A stretch of DNA of 64,000 bases. It comes from Lacicoccus halitifaciens (GTDB taxonomy: Bacteria; Bacillota; Bacilli; Staphylococcales; Salinicoccaceae). Below, one piece after another: positions 50,046 to 58,789 of the stretch (position 1 is the first letter of the stretch; every line of letters begins with the position of its first letter). The stretch is taken from assembly GCF_040544485.1 (NCBI RefSeq), contig NZ_JBDZDV010000003.1:193869-257868 (forward strand), read 5' to 3'. Below the pieces are notes generated by a model, which saw nothing but the letters and a program-made list of their open reading frames with translations, was not told where the DNA came from and ran no database searches. A program made the position numbers and the translations under genes.

Positions 50046-50609
50046 ATGACTAAAATTGGTATTATAGTAGGAAGCACACGCGAAGGACGCGTCAGCACGC
50101 AGGTCGCAGAATGGGTTAAGGATTTTGCTGAGAAGCAGAATACTGACGCAGAATTTGAAGTCGTTGACATCAAGGAATACGGCCTTGACCGCTTCAACGA
50201 AAAACTGCCGCCGGCTATGGCGAACAAAGAGTACTCAAATGAAAAAATTGATGCGTGGTCCGAGAAGATCGATTCATTGGACGGTTTCATCTTCGTCACG
50301 CCTGAATACAATAAAAACATCTCCTCTTCACTGAAAGACCATATCGACTACATCGCTTCAGAGTGGAACAACAAATCAGCTGGAATCGTATCTTACGGCT
50401 CCACGCTCGGAATCGCTGCATCAATGGCACTGCGCAGCACTTTGGCAAACTTGAAGCTCGCAATCGTCACACCTCAGGGTGCATTCAGCCTCTTCACAGA
50501 CTTTGAAAACATGAGTACTTTCAAGCCGGCAGAAGTGCACAATCCAACTATGGAAGCAGTCGTCACGGATGTTGTGAATTGGGCAAAAGCACTTAAGACA
50601 ATCCGTTAA
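50046..50609 (+). CDS. NADPH-dependent FMN reductase / azoreductase-like protein
   Basis: A 187-residue flavodoxin-like reductase. The FMN phosphate loop is IIVGSTREGRVSTQVAEWV near the N-terminus, and FVTPEYNKNISSSLKDHIDY is the family signature at about 80-100. It reduces flavins, quinones or azo compounds with NADPH. GGAGG eight bases from the ATG fixes the start. It is divergent from the LytTR gene and is followed by a strong terminator. Confidence 0.88.
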   Translation: MTKIGIIVGSTREGRVSTQVAEWVKDFAEKQNTDAEFEVVDIKEYGLDRFNEKLPPAMANKEYSNEKIDAWSEKIDSLDGFIFVTPEYNKNISSSLKDHIDYIASEWNNKSAGIVSYGSTLGIAASMALRSTLANLKLAIVTPQGAFSLFTDFENMSTFKPAEVHNPTMEAVVTDVVNWAKALKTIR

Positions 50610-50636
50610 TCAGAATTCAATATGTAAGATATAAAG

Positions 50637-50670
50637 AAACCTGCATGAAAAATTCATGCAGGTTTTATTT
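50637..50670. terminator. Terminator after the azoreductase gene, possibly bidirectional
   Basis: AAACCTGCATGAA pairs with TTCATGCAGGTTT around AAA, then TATTTT on the plus strand. Confidence 0.88.
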
Positions 50671-50673
50671 TGG

Positions 50674-51240
50674 TTAAAAACCGAATTGAGCATCTTTTTC
50701 AGCCCGGATATCCTGATACGTGCGTGACAGGACCATCGTATCATCGATCAGCCTGTCCAGGCGCATATCCACGTCATCTCCCTGGAGTTTTCCGTCCTGG
50801 AAGTTCGTATCCAGTATGAAGACATACCTGGGGACGATGTTCGCCTTCAAGTAGCTGAGTACCGGCTTATAGTTATACTCCGGAATCAAAAAGTGTTTGT
50901 CGGAGCCGGCCGTGATCAGCATGCTCACCGTCTTATCCTCAAGTGCATTCTGAGGAAGGAGATCGAAGACGTTCTTCAATGGCGCCGGCATGGACGCCTG
51001 GAAAATCGGGCTGCCGATGAAAAGTACATCAGCTTCCATGATTTTCGTCAACACTTCAGTCGCATCCCCGCCGTAATCCATATAATTCCTGCCGTCACTG
51101 AATGGAAGGGTGACGTCCTGAAGGTTGATGTAGTCTATATTCTCTCCGCTGTACTGCCTCTGCAGCTTCTCCTTTAACAGTGTCGTCGCAATCCGTGTCT
51201 TGCTGCCTGCGTTTGAACCTGACAAAACCAATATATTCAT
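50674..51240 (-). CDS. NAD(P)H-dependent FMN reductase
   Basis: A 188-residue flavodoxin-like reductase with LVLSGSNAGSKTRIATTLL at the N-terminus and FIGSPIFQASMPAPLKNVFD as the second motif. It starts four bases after the LLM monooxygenase gene, so it most likely supplies reduced FMN to it, as SsuE does for SsuD. The physiological substrate of the pair is unknown. Confidence 0.85.
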   Translation of the reverse strand: MNILVLSGSNAGSKTRIATTLLKEKLQRQYSGENIDYINLQDVTLPFSDGRNYMDYGGDATEVLTKIMEADVLFIGSPIFQASMPAPLKNVFDLLPQNALEDKTVSMLITAGSDKHFLIPEYNYKPVLSYLKANIVPRYVFILDTNFQDGKLQGDDVDMRLDRLIDDTMVLSRTYQDIRAEKDAQFGF

Positions 51241-51244
51241 AACC

Positions 51245-52336
51245 CTATTCTCCTTTAGTCCTCTTAGTATGTTTCTTCACTTCCGGCACCACTTTCTCGC
51301 CGAGTAGGTCGATTGTCCTTTTTATATCATCAATGGAGACGCCGCCGAAATCAATCTGTCCAATGTAGCGGTCGTGGTTGAACATTTCATGTTGATACAA
51401 TATCTTTTCCACGATATGTTCAGGCGAGCCTACATTGAGGACGCTTTTGACATCCTGGCCCTGGGCGAACGCTTCCTTCGGGAAGCCCTGACCGTTTGAA
51501 AGTTTCATCCCCTCATTGATATGCGGGTAATATTCCCTGTAGGCATCCATCATATTTTCCCTGATATACAGGAAGCCTGCCGTGGCCACAGGAAGGTCAT
51601 CGGGATTGAACCCGTTTTCGAAAGCCGTCTGTCTGTAGAGGTCGATTCGCGACTTGAAGGCCTCGGCTGATCCGCCGAGATGCGCCTGATACATCGGTAC
51701 GCCAAGCCTCCCCGCTTTCTGTGCGGATGCGAGCGAACCGCCGACGGCCCGCCATATCGGCAGCCCGGCAGCTTCGTTTTCCGGCCTTGGGATGACTTGT
51801 GCATTATTCAGCGGTGCACGGAATTCCCCCTGCCAGTTCACGGTCTCGTTTTCATTGATCTGCAGGAGCAATTCAAACTTCTCCTCAAAAAGCGCCTCAT
51901 AATCATTCAGGTTGTAGCCGAGCAGTTCATAAAGGCCGACCCTCGATGCCCTGCCGGCCACGACTTCCATCCGCCCGTCCGACAGCAGGTCGATTGTGGA
52001 GGCGTCTTCGAATACCCTCACTGGATCCGACGTGCTGATGATGGTCGAACCTGAAGCTATTTTTATTTTACTCGTTGCCTGGGCGATTGCAGACAGCAGC
52101 ACCAGATGGGCCTGGGATACAAAATGCTCCTGATGGGACTCCCCCACCTGGAACAGGTCCAGTCCGGCATCCTCCGCCATCTTCGCCGCTTCAACGATTT
52201 CCTTCAGACGCCGGCTCGCCGGGATGCGTTCTCCGGTATGCGGGTTCGGCATATGTTCCCCAAGGGAATAAAGACCGATTTCCATCCCTTTTGAGCGATC
52301 AATTTCCGGCATTACATGCGGATTTCCATTTTCCAT
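51245..52336 (-). CDS. LLM-class flavin-dependent monooxygenase
   Basis: A 363-residue luciferase-like enzyme. Family marks are MEIGLYSLGEHMPNPHTGER, DLFQVGESHQEHFVSQAHLV and DLLSDGRMEVVAGRAS, and a C-terminal PEHIVEKILYQHEMF. It is co-transcribed with the FMN reductase that follows, forming a two-component monooxygenase. It differs from the LLM protein in the other accessory block in length and N-terminus. The start is the first Met; MEIGLYS 17 codons later is the alternative. Confidence 0.85.
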   Translation of the reverse strand: MENGNPHVMPEIDRSKGMEIGLYSLGEHMPNPHTGERIPASRRLKEIVEAAKMAEDAGLDLFQVGESHQEHFVSQAHLVLLSAIAQATSKIKIASGSTIISTSDPVRVFEDASTIDLLSDGRMEVVAGRASRVGLYELLGYNLNDYEALFEEKFELLLQINENETVNWQGEFRAPLNNAQVIPRPENEAAGLPIWRAVGGSLASAQKAGRLGVPMYQAHLGGSAEAFKSRIDLYRQTAFENGFNPDDLPVATAGFLYIRENMMDAYREYYPHINEGMKLSNGQGFPKEAFAQGQDVKSVLNVGSPEHIVEKILYQHEMFNHDRYIGQIDFGGVSIDDIKRTIDLLGEKVVPEVKKHTKRTKGE

Positions 52337-52430
52337 TCGTCACACTCCAAACTTTGTTAATTACAGTATACTTATGTCGCCATTTAATTTCTAATATATT
52401 GTTTATCATTTTAGTAGGAATTGAAGGAAA

Positions 52431-52474
52431 TAAAAATAGGGTGTAAAATCCCATCATCAGATTTTACACCCTAT
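52431..52474 (-). terminator. Terminator of veg
   Basis: ATAGGGTGTAAAATC and its perfect complement form a 15-bp stem with a 9-nt loop, followed on the minus strand by TTTTATTTCC. Confidence 0.88.
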
Positions 52475-52510
52475 ATTATGTCGGCTGATTCTGCGCCAGC
52501 CGTCCCGTTC

Positions 52511-52774
52511 TTATTGGATTACAAATGCTTCACTCTGCTCGTTGACGAAAGTCATTTCAACATTCGATGTCAATACATCAGTGTATGTATATGACACTCT
52601 TTCAAAGTTATGTTCTTCTTGGTCAAGTTCCACCACGAAAACAGAAGGATATGTTTCTCTGAGAATACCATGTCTTTCTATTAACTTCTTACGGCCTCCG
52701 TTGGCACGAAGTATTACGCGATTACCTAATTGACAATCAAGAATCTTTTTGATGTCGACTAAAGATTTTGGCAT
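52511..52774 (-). CDS. veg: Veg protein
   Basis: An 87-residue protein of the small, highly conserved Veg family, linked in B. subtilis to biofilm matrix control. MPKSLVDIKKILDCQLGNRV and GGRKKLIERHGILRETYPSV are diagnostic. GAGGTGG fixes the ATG. Its near-consensus promoter predicts strong expression. It lies beside rsmA as in Bacilli. Confidence 0.93.
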   Translation of the reverse strand: MPKSLVDIKKILDCQLGNRVILRANGGRKKLIERHGILRETYPSVFVVELDQEEHNFERVSYTYTDVLTSNVEMTFVNEQSEAFVIQ

Positions 52775-52795
52775 TTGGCCCACCTCACTGCTTTC

Positions 52796-52824
52796 ATTAT
52801 AGCAAGTTTACATAACTTTGTCAA
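52796..52824 (-). promoter_or_regulatory. Consensus promoter of veg
   Basis: Perfect TTGACA and TATAAT with exactly 17 nt between, on the minus strand. Confidence 0.95.
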
Positions 52825-52837
52825 AAAATTGTTGTAA

Positions 52838-53743
52838 TTATTGTACTTTTTCGAACTTTAGATTTGGAAATTCCTTTAATTTATGATAGATGGCGCCAAA
52901 ATCTTCGATTGAAAGACTCTCTCCCCTGCGCACAGGGTCTATTCCTGCAGCATTCAGCAGGTCGCCGATTTCCGATTTGAATTTTTTGCCATCTTCAAAT
53001 AAAGACAGATAATTATTCAGAATCGTCTTCCTGCGCTGAATGAAAGCACCTTTTGTGAGCCTGAAAAAGGTGTCTTCATCGTCCACGGCCACTTTCGGCG
53101 ATTGACGGGCTTTCATTTCAACGATGATGGAATCCACATTCGGCGCAGGCATGAACACCGCTTTCGGGACATTCTGCACAATTTTTGCCTCGGTATAATA
53201 ATCGATGGCGATTGTAAGCGAGCCGTAGGCTTTCGTGTTCGGTTCCGCGCTGATGCGTTCGCCGACCTCTTTTTGCATCATCACATAATAGCGGTCGATC
53301 GGCAGTTTCTGCATCAGGAAATTCATTAAGATCGGTGTGGTGATATAGTAAGGCAGGTTTGCAATGACTACAATCTCCTTGAAATCACTGAGTTCTTCTT
53401 CGATCATTGCGCCGATATCCGCTTTCAGGATATCTTCATTGATGACTTTGACGTTGGAATACGGGGCAAGCGTATCATTCAGCACAGGAATCAATCTTTG
53501 ATCAATCTCATATGCAATGACTCTCCCCGCCCTTTTCGCGATCTGTTCGGTGAGCGAGCCGATGCCCGGACCGACTTCAATCACGGCGGTCTCCCGGTCC
53601 ACGGCCGCCTTGTCCAGAACTTTGTGGATGACGTTCGCATCGATCAGGAAGTTCTGGCCAAGGCTTTTCTTGAATGTGAAGCCGTATTTGTTCAATATCT
53701 CTTTTGTCCTTGATGCAGTTGCGATATCTTTCATATCATTCAT
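52838..53743 (-). CDS. rsmA: 16S rRNA dimethyladenosine transferase RsmA (KsgA)
   Basis: RsmA dimethylates two adenines near the 3' end of 16S rRNA in late 30S assembly. The 301-residue protein has QNFLIDANVIHKVLDKAAV, the SAM site VIEVGPGIGSLTEQI and catalytic NLPYYITTPI. Its start overlaps the end of rnmV by eight bases. Loss causes kasugamycin resistance in other bacteria. Confidence 0.97.
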   Translation of the reverse strand: MNDMKDIATASRTKEILNKYGFTFKKSLGQNFLIDANVIHKVLDKAAVDRETAVIEVGPGIGSLTEQIAKRAGRVIAYEIDQRLIPVLNDTLAPYSNVKVINEDILKADIGAMIEEELSDFKEIVVIANLPYYITTPILMNFLMQKLPIDRYYVMMQKEVGERISAEPNTKAYGSLTIAIDYYTEAKIVQNVPKAVFMPAPNVDSIIVEMKARQSPKVAVDDEDTFFRLTKGAFIQRRKTILNNYLSLFEDGKKFKSEIGDLLNAAGIDPVRRGESLSIEDFGAIYHKLKEFPNLKFEKVQ

Positions 53744-54290
53744 CCTTCTTCAACTCCAAAAGGATCGAGTTGATTTCTTCTTTATCAATACGATACCTGT
53801 TCAATTTATTCTTGAGCTGCTTTGCATTGGCATATCCGATATTCAGTCTGGCAGTCAAATGTTCACGCCGCGCTTTCGAATCCACCCTTCCACTCAGGCC
53901 CCACCGCTGCATATCTTCGTTTGAAATCGTCTCTTCATCTATCTCATGATTAACCAGCACATTTTTAAGTGAACTGCGTATATCCTCAATCGATGCATGT
54001 TCCACACCGATTCCGTGCCTGCCTTTTGCTTTCTGACGGGATATGAAAGCCTCTTTGATATGAGGGAACCGCTTCAGGATCTCAGTCCTTATTTTATGGC
54101 CGGGAAAATCCGGGTCGGTTAAAATGATGGCACCCCGTGTATTCAACGCCACTTCAATCTCCTGCATCGTTCTTTCATTGATGGCGGAACCGTTCGTCTC
54201 GATCGTTTCACATATCAATGCCTCTTTCAGCCTTCTCGTATCATCCCGGCCTTCGACTATGATCACTTCACGTATCACTGGTTTTTCCAT
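53736..54290 (-). CDS. rnmV: Ribonuclease M5
   Basis: RNase M5 finishes 5S rRNA maturation. The 184-residue protein has the TOPRIM motif EVIIVEGRDDTRRL with the catalytic Glu and the later ILTDPDFPGHKIR with the DxD-like acids. AAAGGAG precedes the ATG. Coupled to rsmA, another rRNA-maturing gene. Confidence 0.95.
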   Translation of the reverse strand: MEKPVIREVIIVEGRDDTRRLKEALICETIETNGSAINERTMQEIEVALNTRGAIILTDPDFPGHKIRTEILKRFPHIKEAFISRQKAKGRHGIGVEHASIEDIRSSLKNVLVNHEIDEETISNEDMQRWGLSGRVDSKARREHLTARLNIGYANAKQLKNKLNRYRIDKEEINSILLELKKDE

Positions 54291-54350
54291 ATGTTATCTC
54301 CTTTGGGGAGTCTCCTGATATAAGACGCTCCGTGCATCTGCTTCCTTATG

Positions 54351-54374
54351 AAAAAAGCCGGGAGCTCCCGGCTT
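54351..54374 (-). terminator. Terminator of metG-tatD
   Basis: AAGCCGGGAG and CTCCCGGCTT form a perfect stem, followed on the minus strand by TTTTCAT. Confidence 0.87.
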
Positions 54375-54376
54375 GA

Positions 54377-55144
54377 TCATTTGAAGTTAAACAGCCTTTC
54401 GGCATTTTCGGTCGTCGCTTCTGCAAGCGCTTCGTATGATATCCCTCTTAATTCTGCAATCTTTTCCGCCACAAGCTTTACATAGGCAGGTTCATTGCGC
54501 TTCCCCCTGTAGGGGTGGGGTGTCAAAAACGGGGCATCCGTTTCAACGAGGAGTTTGTCCAACGGCACATGCTGCGCGATATCTTTTGGCAGCTGTGCAT
54601 TTTTGAAGGTGACGGGGCCGCCGAGTGAGATATAAAAGTTCATATCGAGCACTTCATCGGCCGTTTTTTCATCCGCACTGAACGCATGCATGATGCCCCC
54701 TGCTTCGTGTGCATCCTCCCCTTTCAGAATCTCCACACAATCCTCCGTCGACTCCCTGTTATGGATGATGATCGGCAGATTGACCCTTTTTGCCAGGGCA
54801 ATCTGGCGTCTGAAAATGTCCTTTTGAACATCTTTCGGTGACTTGTCCCAATGATAGTCGAGGCCTGTCTCACCGATCCCGACGATCTTCTCATGTTCCG
54901 CCAATTCTTCTATCCATTCAAGGTCGGCATCGGTGCAGTCCACTGCGTCCACCGGGTGCCAGCCGATGACCCCGTATACATCTTCGTGGTCATCGATCAG
55001 CTGCATCGTACGTTCTATTGTTTTACGGTCGAAACCGACGACGACCATCTTTTCAACGCCCGCTTCCCTCGCCCGGTCCATCACTTCATCCAGATCTTCA
55101 TCGTAATGATCTGCATTCAAATGCACATGTGTATCAATCAGCAA
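54377..55144 (-). CDS. tatD: TatD-family metal-dependent DNase
   Basis: A 255-residue TIM-barrel hydrolase with DTHVHLNADHYDEDL (metal His pair), GIGETGLDYHWD and VETDAPFLTPHPYRGKRNEP. It acts as a deoxyribonuclease in repair or turnover. The start is TTG with GGAGTGG upstream. It follows metG by 13 bases, the usual linkage. Confidence 0.94.
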   Translation of the reverse strand: MLIDTHVHLNADHYDEDLDEVMDRAREAGVEKMVVVGFDRKTIERTMQLIDDHEDVYGVIGWHPVDAVDCTDADLEWIEELAEHEKIVGIGETGLDYHWDKSPKDVQKDIFRRQIALAKRVNLPIIIHNRESTEDCVEILKGEDAHEAGGIMHAFSADEKTADEVLDMNFYISLGGPVTFKNAQLPKDIAQHVPLDKLLVETDAPFLTPHPYRGKRNEPAYVKLVAEKIAELRGISYEALAEATTENAERLFNFK

Positions 55145-55157
55145 AAGATTCCACTCC

Positions 55158-57134
55158 CTATTTTACGATACTGCCGTTTTCCACGCCGTCAGGCACGCTG
55201 ATCAATGTCAGACGCGAACCTTTTTCAGCAGTGAGTATCATGCCTTCCGACAATTCACCACGCAGTTTCACCGGCTTGAGGTTCGTGACGACGAGCACTT
55301 TCTTGCCTATGATGTCTTCAGGTTCATATTGTTCCCTGATTCCGGAAACGATCTGGCGCTTCTCTTCACCGAGATCCACCTGGATCTTCAGCAGTTTATC
55401 CGCCTTCTTCACACCTTCAGCATTGATGATCGTACCTGCCTTCATCTCCACCTTATCAAAATCATCGATTGTGATGCGCCCGGAGGTGAGGTCTTCCTGC
55501 GCCTCTTCCTCTTCCTGAGCGGGCGGTTTCATTGAACTCTTTATATGTTCAACTTCACTTTCAACATCGAGGCGCGGGTAGATCGGCTGCGGTTTTTCAA
55601 TCACTCTGCCGTCCACTTTGATGGCGCCGTATGTCATGATTGAATCGTATTCCTCAAGCGTTGCATCCACCATGTTCAACTGTCTGAATATCTCTTTCGG
55701 ACCGTGGGGCAGATATGGTTTGAGGAGGATCGCCGCAATACGGATGTTTTCAGCAAGGTGTACCATCACGTTGCCGAGTTCTTCCTTTTTGCTTTCATCT
55801 TTTGCAAGCACCCACGGTGTCGTTTCATCGATGTACTTATTCGTCCGGCTGATGATCGTCCATGTTGCCCTCAGCGCTTTGTTGAACTCGAGTGCTTCCA
55901 TGGCATCTTCATAAGCCTGGATGTTCTCCCTGACTGTATTTTCAAGCCCTTCATCGAATTCATTCATCTGCCCCTTATATTCAGGCAGCTCTCCGTCGAA
56001 GTACTTGTTGATCATTGACAGCGTCCGGTTGACGAGGTTGCCCAGGTCATTGGCGAGGTCATAGTTCGTGCGGTCCACGAATGACTCCGGTGTGAACACA
56101 CCGTCCGAACCGAATGGCACTTCCCTCATCAGGTAGTAACGCAGTGCATCCAAACCGTATCTCTCGGCCAAAGTCCCCGGATAGATGACATTCCCTTTGG
56201 ATTTGGACATCTTGCCGTCCTTCATCAGCAGCCAGCCGTGGCCCATCAATTTCTTCGGCAAAGGCAGATCAAGCGCCATCAGCATCACCGGCCAGTAGAT
56301 CGCATGGAATCTGACGATTTCCTTGCCGATCATCTGGACGTCGGCAGGCCAGTATTTATGAAATAAAGTTTCATCATCCGAACCGTAACCAAGGGCCGTT
56401 ATATAGTTCGTCAGTGCATCGATCCATACATAGACCACGTGTTCCGGATTGGATTTCACCGGGATGCCCCAGTCGAACGTCGTCCTGGAAACCGCAAGGT
56501 CCTCAAGCCCCGGCTTGATGAAGTTGTTCAGCATCTCATTCTTGCGTGAAGCGGGCTGGATGAATTCCGGATTGTCCTCATAGTACTGGACAAGACGGTC
56601 TGCATACTTGCTCATTCTGAAGAAGTAGCTCTCCTCCTTCACGAGCTCCACTTCATGGCCGCTCGGTGCAACGCCGCCAATCATGTTACCCTCGTCGTCC
56701 CTGTATACTTCAGCCAATTGTGTTTCCGTGAAGAACTCCTCATCTTCCACGGAATACCAGCCTTCATATTCACCCAGGTAGATGTCGCCCTGTTCAAGCA
56801 GACGTTCAAATATCTGCTGAACGGCCTTTTTATGTGAAGCATCCGTCGTGCGGATGAACTGATCATGTGTGATTTCAAGCTGTGTCCATAATGTCTTCAT
56901 ATCTGCAACCATGTCATCGACATATTTTTGAGGCGATACACCCATCTTCTGGGCTTTCTTCTCTATTTTCTGGCCGTGTTCATCCGACCCTGTCAGATAA
57001 TAAACGTCATATCCCCGCATGCGCTTATACCTTGCCATCACATCACTCGCGATCGTGGTATAAGCGTTGCCGATATGTAATCGTCCACTTGGATAATATA
57101 TCGGTGTTGTTATATAAAATGTCGGTTTTTCCAT
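55158..57134 (-). CDS. metG: Methionyl-tRNA synthetase
   Basis: A 658-residue MetRS. The class I HIGH-like signature is YYPSGRLHIGNAY near residue 12, and KMSKS is in DGKMSKSKGNVIYPG near 300. The zinc-knuckle cysteines of B. subtilis MetS are replaced (GWYSVEDEEFFTETQL), as in staphylococci. A C-terminal tRNA-binding EMAP-like domain starts near 555. AGGAGG precedes the ATG. Confidence 0.97.
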   Translation of the reverse strand: MEKPTFYITTPIYYPSGRLHIGNAYTTIASDVMARYKRMRGYDVYYLTGSDEHGQKIEKKAQKMGVSPQKYVDDMVADMKTLWTQLEITHDQFIRTTDASHKKAVQQIFERLLEQGDIYLGEYEGWYSVEDEEFFTETQLAEVYRDDEGNMIGGVAPSGHEVELVKEESYFFRMSKYADRLVQYYEDNPEFIQPASRKNEMLNNFIKPGLEDLAVSRTTFDWGIPVKSNPEHVVYVWIDALTNYITALGYGSDDETLFHKYWPADVQMIGKEIVRFHAIYWPVMLMALDLPLPKKLMGHGWLLMKDGKMSKSKGNVIYPGTLAERYGLDALRYYLMREVPFGSDGVFTPESFVDRTNYDLANDLGNLVNRTLSMINKYFDGELPEYKGQMNEFDEGLENTVRENIQAYEDAMEALEFNKALRATWTIISRTNKYIDETTPWVLAKDESKKEELGNVMVHLAENIRIAAILLKPYLPHGPKEIFRQLNMVDATLEEYDSIMTYGAIKVDGRVIEKPQPIYPRLDVESEVEHIKSSMKPPAQEEEEAQEDLTSGRITIDDFDKVEMKAGTIINAEGVKKADKLLKIQVDLGEEKRQIVSGIREQYEPEDIIGKKVLVVTNLKPVKLRGELSEGMILTAEKGSRLTLISVPDGVENGSIVK

Positions 57135-57163
57135 GCCTCTGCCTCCTATATGTTCATTAGTTA

Positions 57164-57192
57164 AATATATCTAATTTTGAATTAATTTTCAA
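57164..57192 (-). promoter_or_regulatory. Promoter of metG
   Basis: TTGAAA and TATATT are 17 nt apart on the minus strand, about 30 bases before the start. No T-box or S-box is seen. Confidence 0.72.
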
Positions 57193-57209
57193 TTGTTGCA
57201 GTATAATTG

Positions 57210-57240
57210 TTGGCAACCCCGAATCCTTTTATGCTATAAT
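57210..57240 (+). promoter_or_regulatory. Promoter of the AbrB-family gene
   Basis: Extended -10 TGCTATAAT with TTGGCA 19 nt upstream. It leaves a long leader of about 135 nt. Confidence 0.6.
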
Positions 57241-57250
57241 CATGTGTATC

Positions 57251-57329
57251 TTAAGACCTATCGATTTTCATACTATAAAAAATTGTTTTATATTTTCTTA
57301 ATAATTTATAGCATACAATAGAGTCTTAA
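57251..57329 (+). other. Structured 5' leader of the AbrB-family gene
   Basis: Two nested inverted repeats are seen: outer TTAAGAC / GTCTTAA and inner CTATAAA / TTTATAG. The leader could fold into one long stem-loop ahead of the ribosome site. No known riboswitch class is recognised. Confidence 0.5.
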
Positions 57330-57382
57330 TATATCCTAACATCCCAGAATCTTGTAGGAAACATAGTAAGGAGGAGCTCGAA

Positions 57383-57664
57383 ATGAAGTCAACCGGAATC
57401 GTACGTAAAGTCGATGAACTTGGCCGCGTCGTCATCCCGATAGAATTACGCCGTATACTGGATATTGAAGTGAAAGATGCTTTGGAAATTTATACGGATG
57501 AGGATACCATCATCCTTAAAAAGTATAAGCCATCCATGACTTGTGATATTACGGGTGATGTCTCTGATAAAAACATGAGACTTGCTGAAGGCAGGATCAT
57601 TTTAAGCGAAGAAGGCGCAAAAATGCTTATAAAAGAGATTGAAGATAAAATGTCGAAAGACTGA
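57383..57664 (+). CDS. abrB: AbrB-family transition-state regulator
   Basis: A 93-residue AbrB-like DNA-binding protein. The N-terminal swapped-hairpin barrel (STGIVRKVDELGRVVIPIEL) is classical, followed by DALEIYTDEDTIILKKYKPS and a C-terminal dimer region. AGGAGGAGC fixes the ATG. It is the only plus-strand gene between rsmI and metG, as in Bacilli. In a non-sporulating coccus its targets are unknown. Confidence 0.92.
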   Translation: MKSTGIVRKVDELGRVVIPIELRRILDIEVKDALEIYTDEDTIILKKYKPSMTCDITGDVSDKNMRLAEGRIILSEEGAKMLIKEIEDKMSKD

Positions 57665-57670
57665 TTGAAT

Positions 57671-57707
57671 GCCCGCAGAAATCAACTGATTTCGGCGGCT
57701 TTTTTTC
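57671..57707 (+). terminator. Terminator of the AbrB-family gene
   Basis: GCCCGCAGAAATCA and GATTTCGGCGGC pair with small bulges, followed by T7. Confidence 0.8.
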
Positions 57708-57722
57708 GCTCTCTTCCCGGCA

Positions 57723-58538
57723 TCATCCGTTGTAGATGTCATACACTTCCTGCTTCTTCATGCCTTTGATGTCCGCCACCATCTTAATGGCCTTCGTCGG
57801 CTTCATCCCCTGTTCAATGAACTGGTTGACATGGTCCCTGATCGGGATATCACTGACGACCGCTTCCTCCTCATATCCCCGGATGACGATCACAAACTCT
57901 CCCTTCAAAGGGATGTCACCATCGAGCGCGTGAAAAATCTCCTGGGCTGTGCCCCGCCTGTGCTGTTCGAACTTTTTTGTAATCTCCCTTGAAATGCTGA
58001 TTTCCCTATCCGCGTCGATTTCCATTATACCCCGGACCGTCGACTTCAGCTTATGGGGCGATTCATATATCACCGACGTCTGTGGATGATGCATGATCTG
58101 CCTCAGCTTATCATTTTTTTTGCTTCCGGTTTTCGGAAGGAAACCGAAAAACGTGAATTCAAATGAAGGGATGCCGCTTGCAACAAGTGCCAGAGTGAAC
58201 GCCGAGGCTGCTGGGATGACTGCATATGTGAGCCTTTCATCCTGCATTTTCCTGATCAGTTCATAACCAGGGTCCGAAATCGCAGGCATGCCCGCATCAC
58301 TGACCAGGGCAAAAACTTTGCCGTTTTTCATCTCCCCGATGATCCCTTCTTCGACTTCCTCTTTATTGAAATCATGGTAGGAACGGAGCGGTGTCGCAAT
58401 TTCGAAATGATTGGTGAGCTTCTTTGTCAGTCTCGTGTCTTCACACAGGATGACATCAACTTCCTTTAAAGTGTTTACAGCCCGCACACTCATATCATCC
58501 AGGTTACCGAGTGGCGTGCCCGTGATATATAAATTCAT
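57723..58538 (-). CDS. rsmI: 16S rRNA (cytidine1402-2'-O)-methyltransferase
   Basis: RsmI 2'-O-methylates C1402 in the decoding centre. The 271-residue SAM enzyme has YITGTPLGNLDDMSVRAVNT at the start, EDTRLTKKLTNHFEI, and VSDAGMPAISDPGYELI. Its start overlaps the yazA stop. Confidence 0.96.
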   Translation of the reverse strand: MNLYITGTPLGNLDDMSVRAVNTLKEVDVILCEDTRLTKKLTNHFEIATPLRSYHDFNKEEVEEGIIGEMKNGKVFALVSDAGMPAISDPGYELIRKMQDERLTYAVIPAASAFTLALVASGIPSFEFTFFGFLPKTGSKKNDKLRQIMHHPQTSVIYESPHKLKSTVRGIMEIDADREISISREITKKFEQHRRGTAQEIFHALDGDIPLKGEFVIVIRGYEEEAVVSDIPIRDHVNQFIEQGMKPTKAIKMVADIKGMKKQEVYDIYNG

Positions 58539-58789
58539 GTCTTCACCCCTTCAATCAACTTCACTTTCTCTTTCCGCGTCAATTTCTTTATTTGAATTTC
58601 CCTTTTGAGCGCACTGCTTATCGTGTCGAACGGTTCCTTGTACTTTAATTTGACCGGGCCCCTGTTCCGTGTATACTTGGCCCCTGTACCGAGATTGTGC
58701 TTCTCGATGCGCGATGCCACATCCCTTGCATACCCGGTGTAGAAGGTGCCGTCGCTGCATTCCACGATATATACATAGTAGTTACCCAT
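58535..58789 (-). CDS. yazA: GIY-YIG domain protein (YazA-like)
   Basis: An 84-residue GIY-YIG nuclease-fold protein: YYVYIVECSDGTFYTGYA contains the motif and the basic residues RIEKHN follow. Family members may process DNA junctions or nicks, but function is not established. GGAGG fixes the ATG; the longer frame is a shadow of trmN6. Overlaps trmN6 and rsmI. Confidence 0.9.
   Translation of the reverse strand: MGNYYVYIVECSDGTFYTGYARDVASRIEKHNLGTGAKYTRNRGPVKLKYKEPFDTISSALKREIQIKKLTRKEKVKLIEGVKT

Noticed and set aside
57135..57230. T-box or S-box leader for metG
   Set aside because: The promoter lies only about 30 bases before the start codon, leaving no room, and no T-box bulge sequence or terminator is seen.
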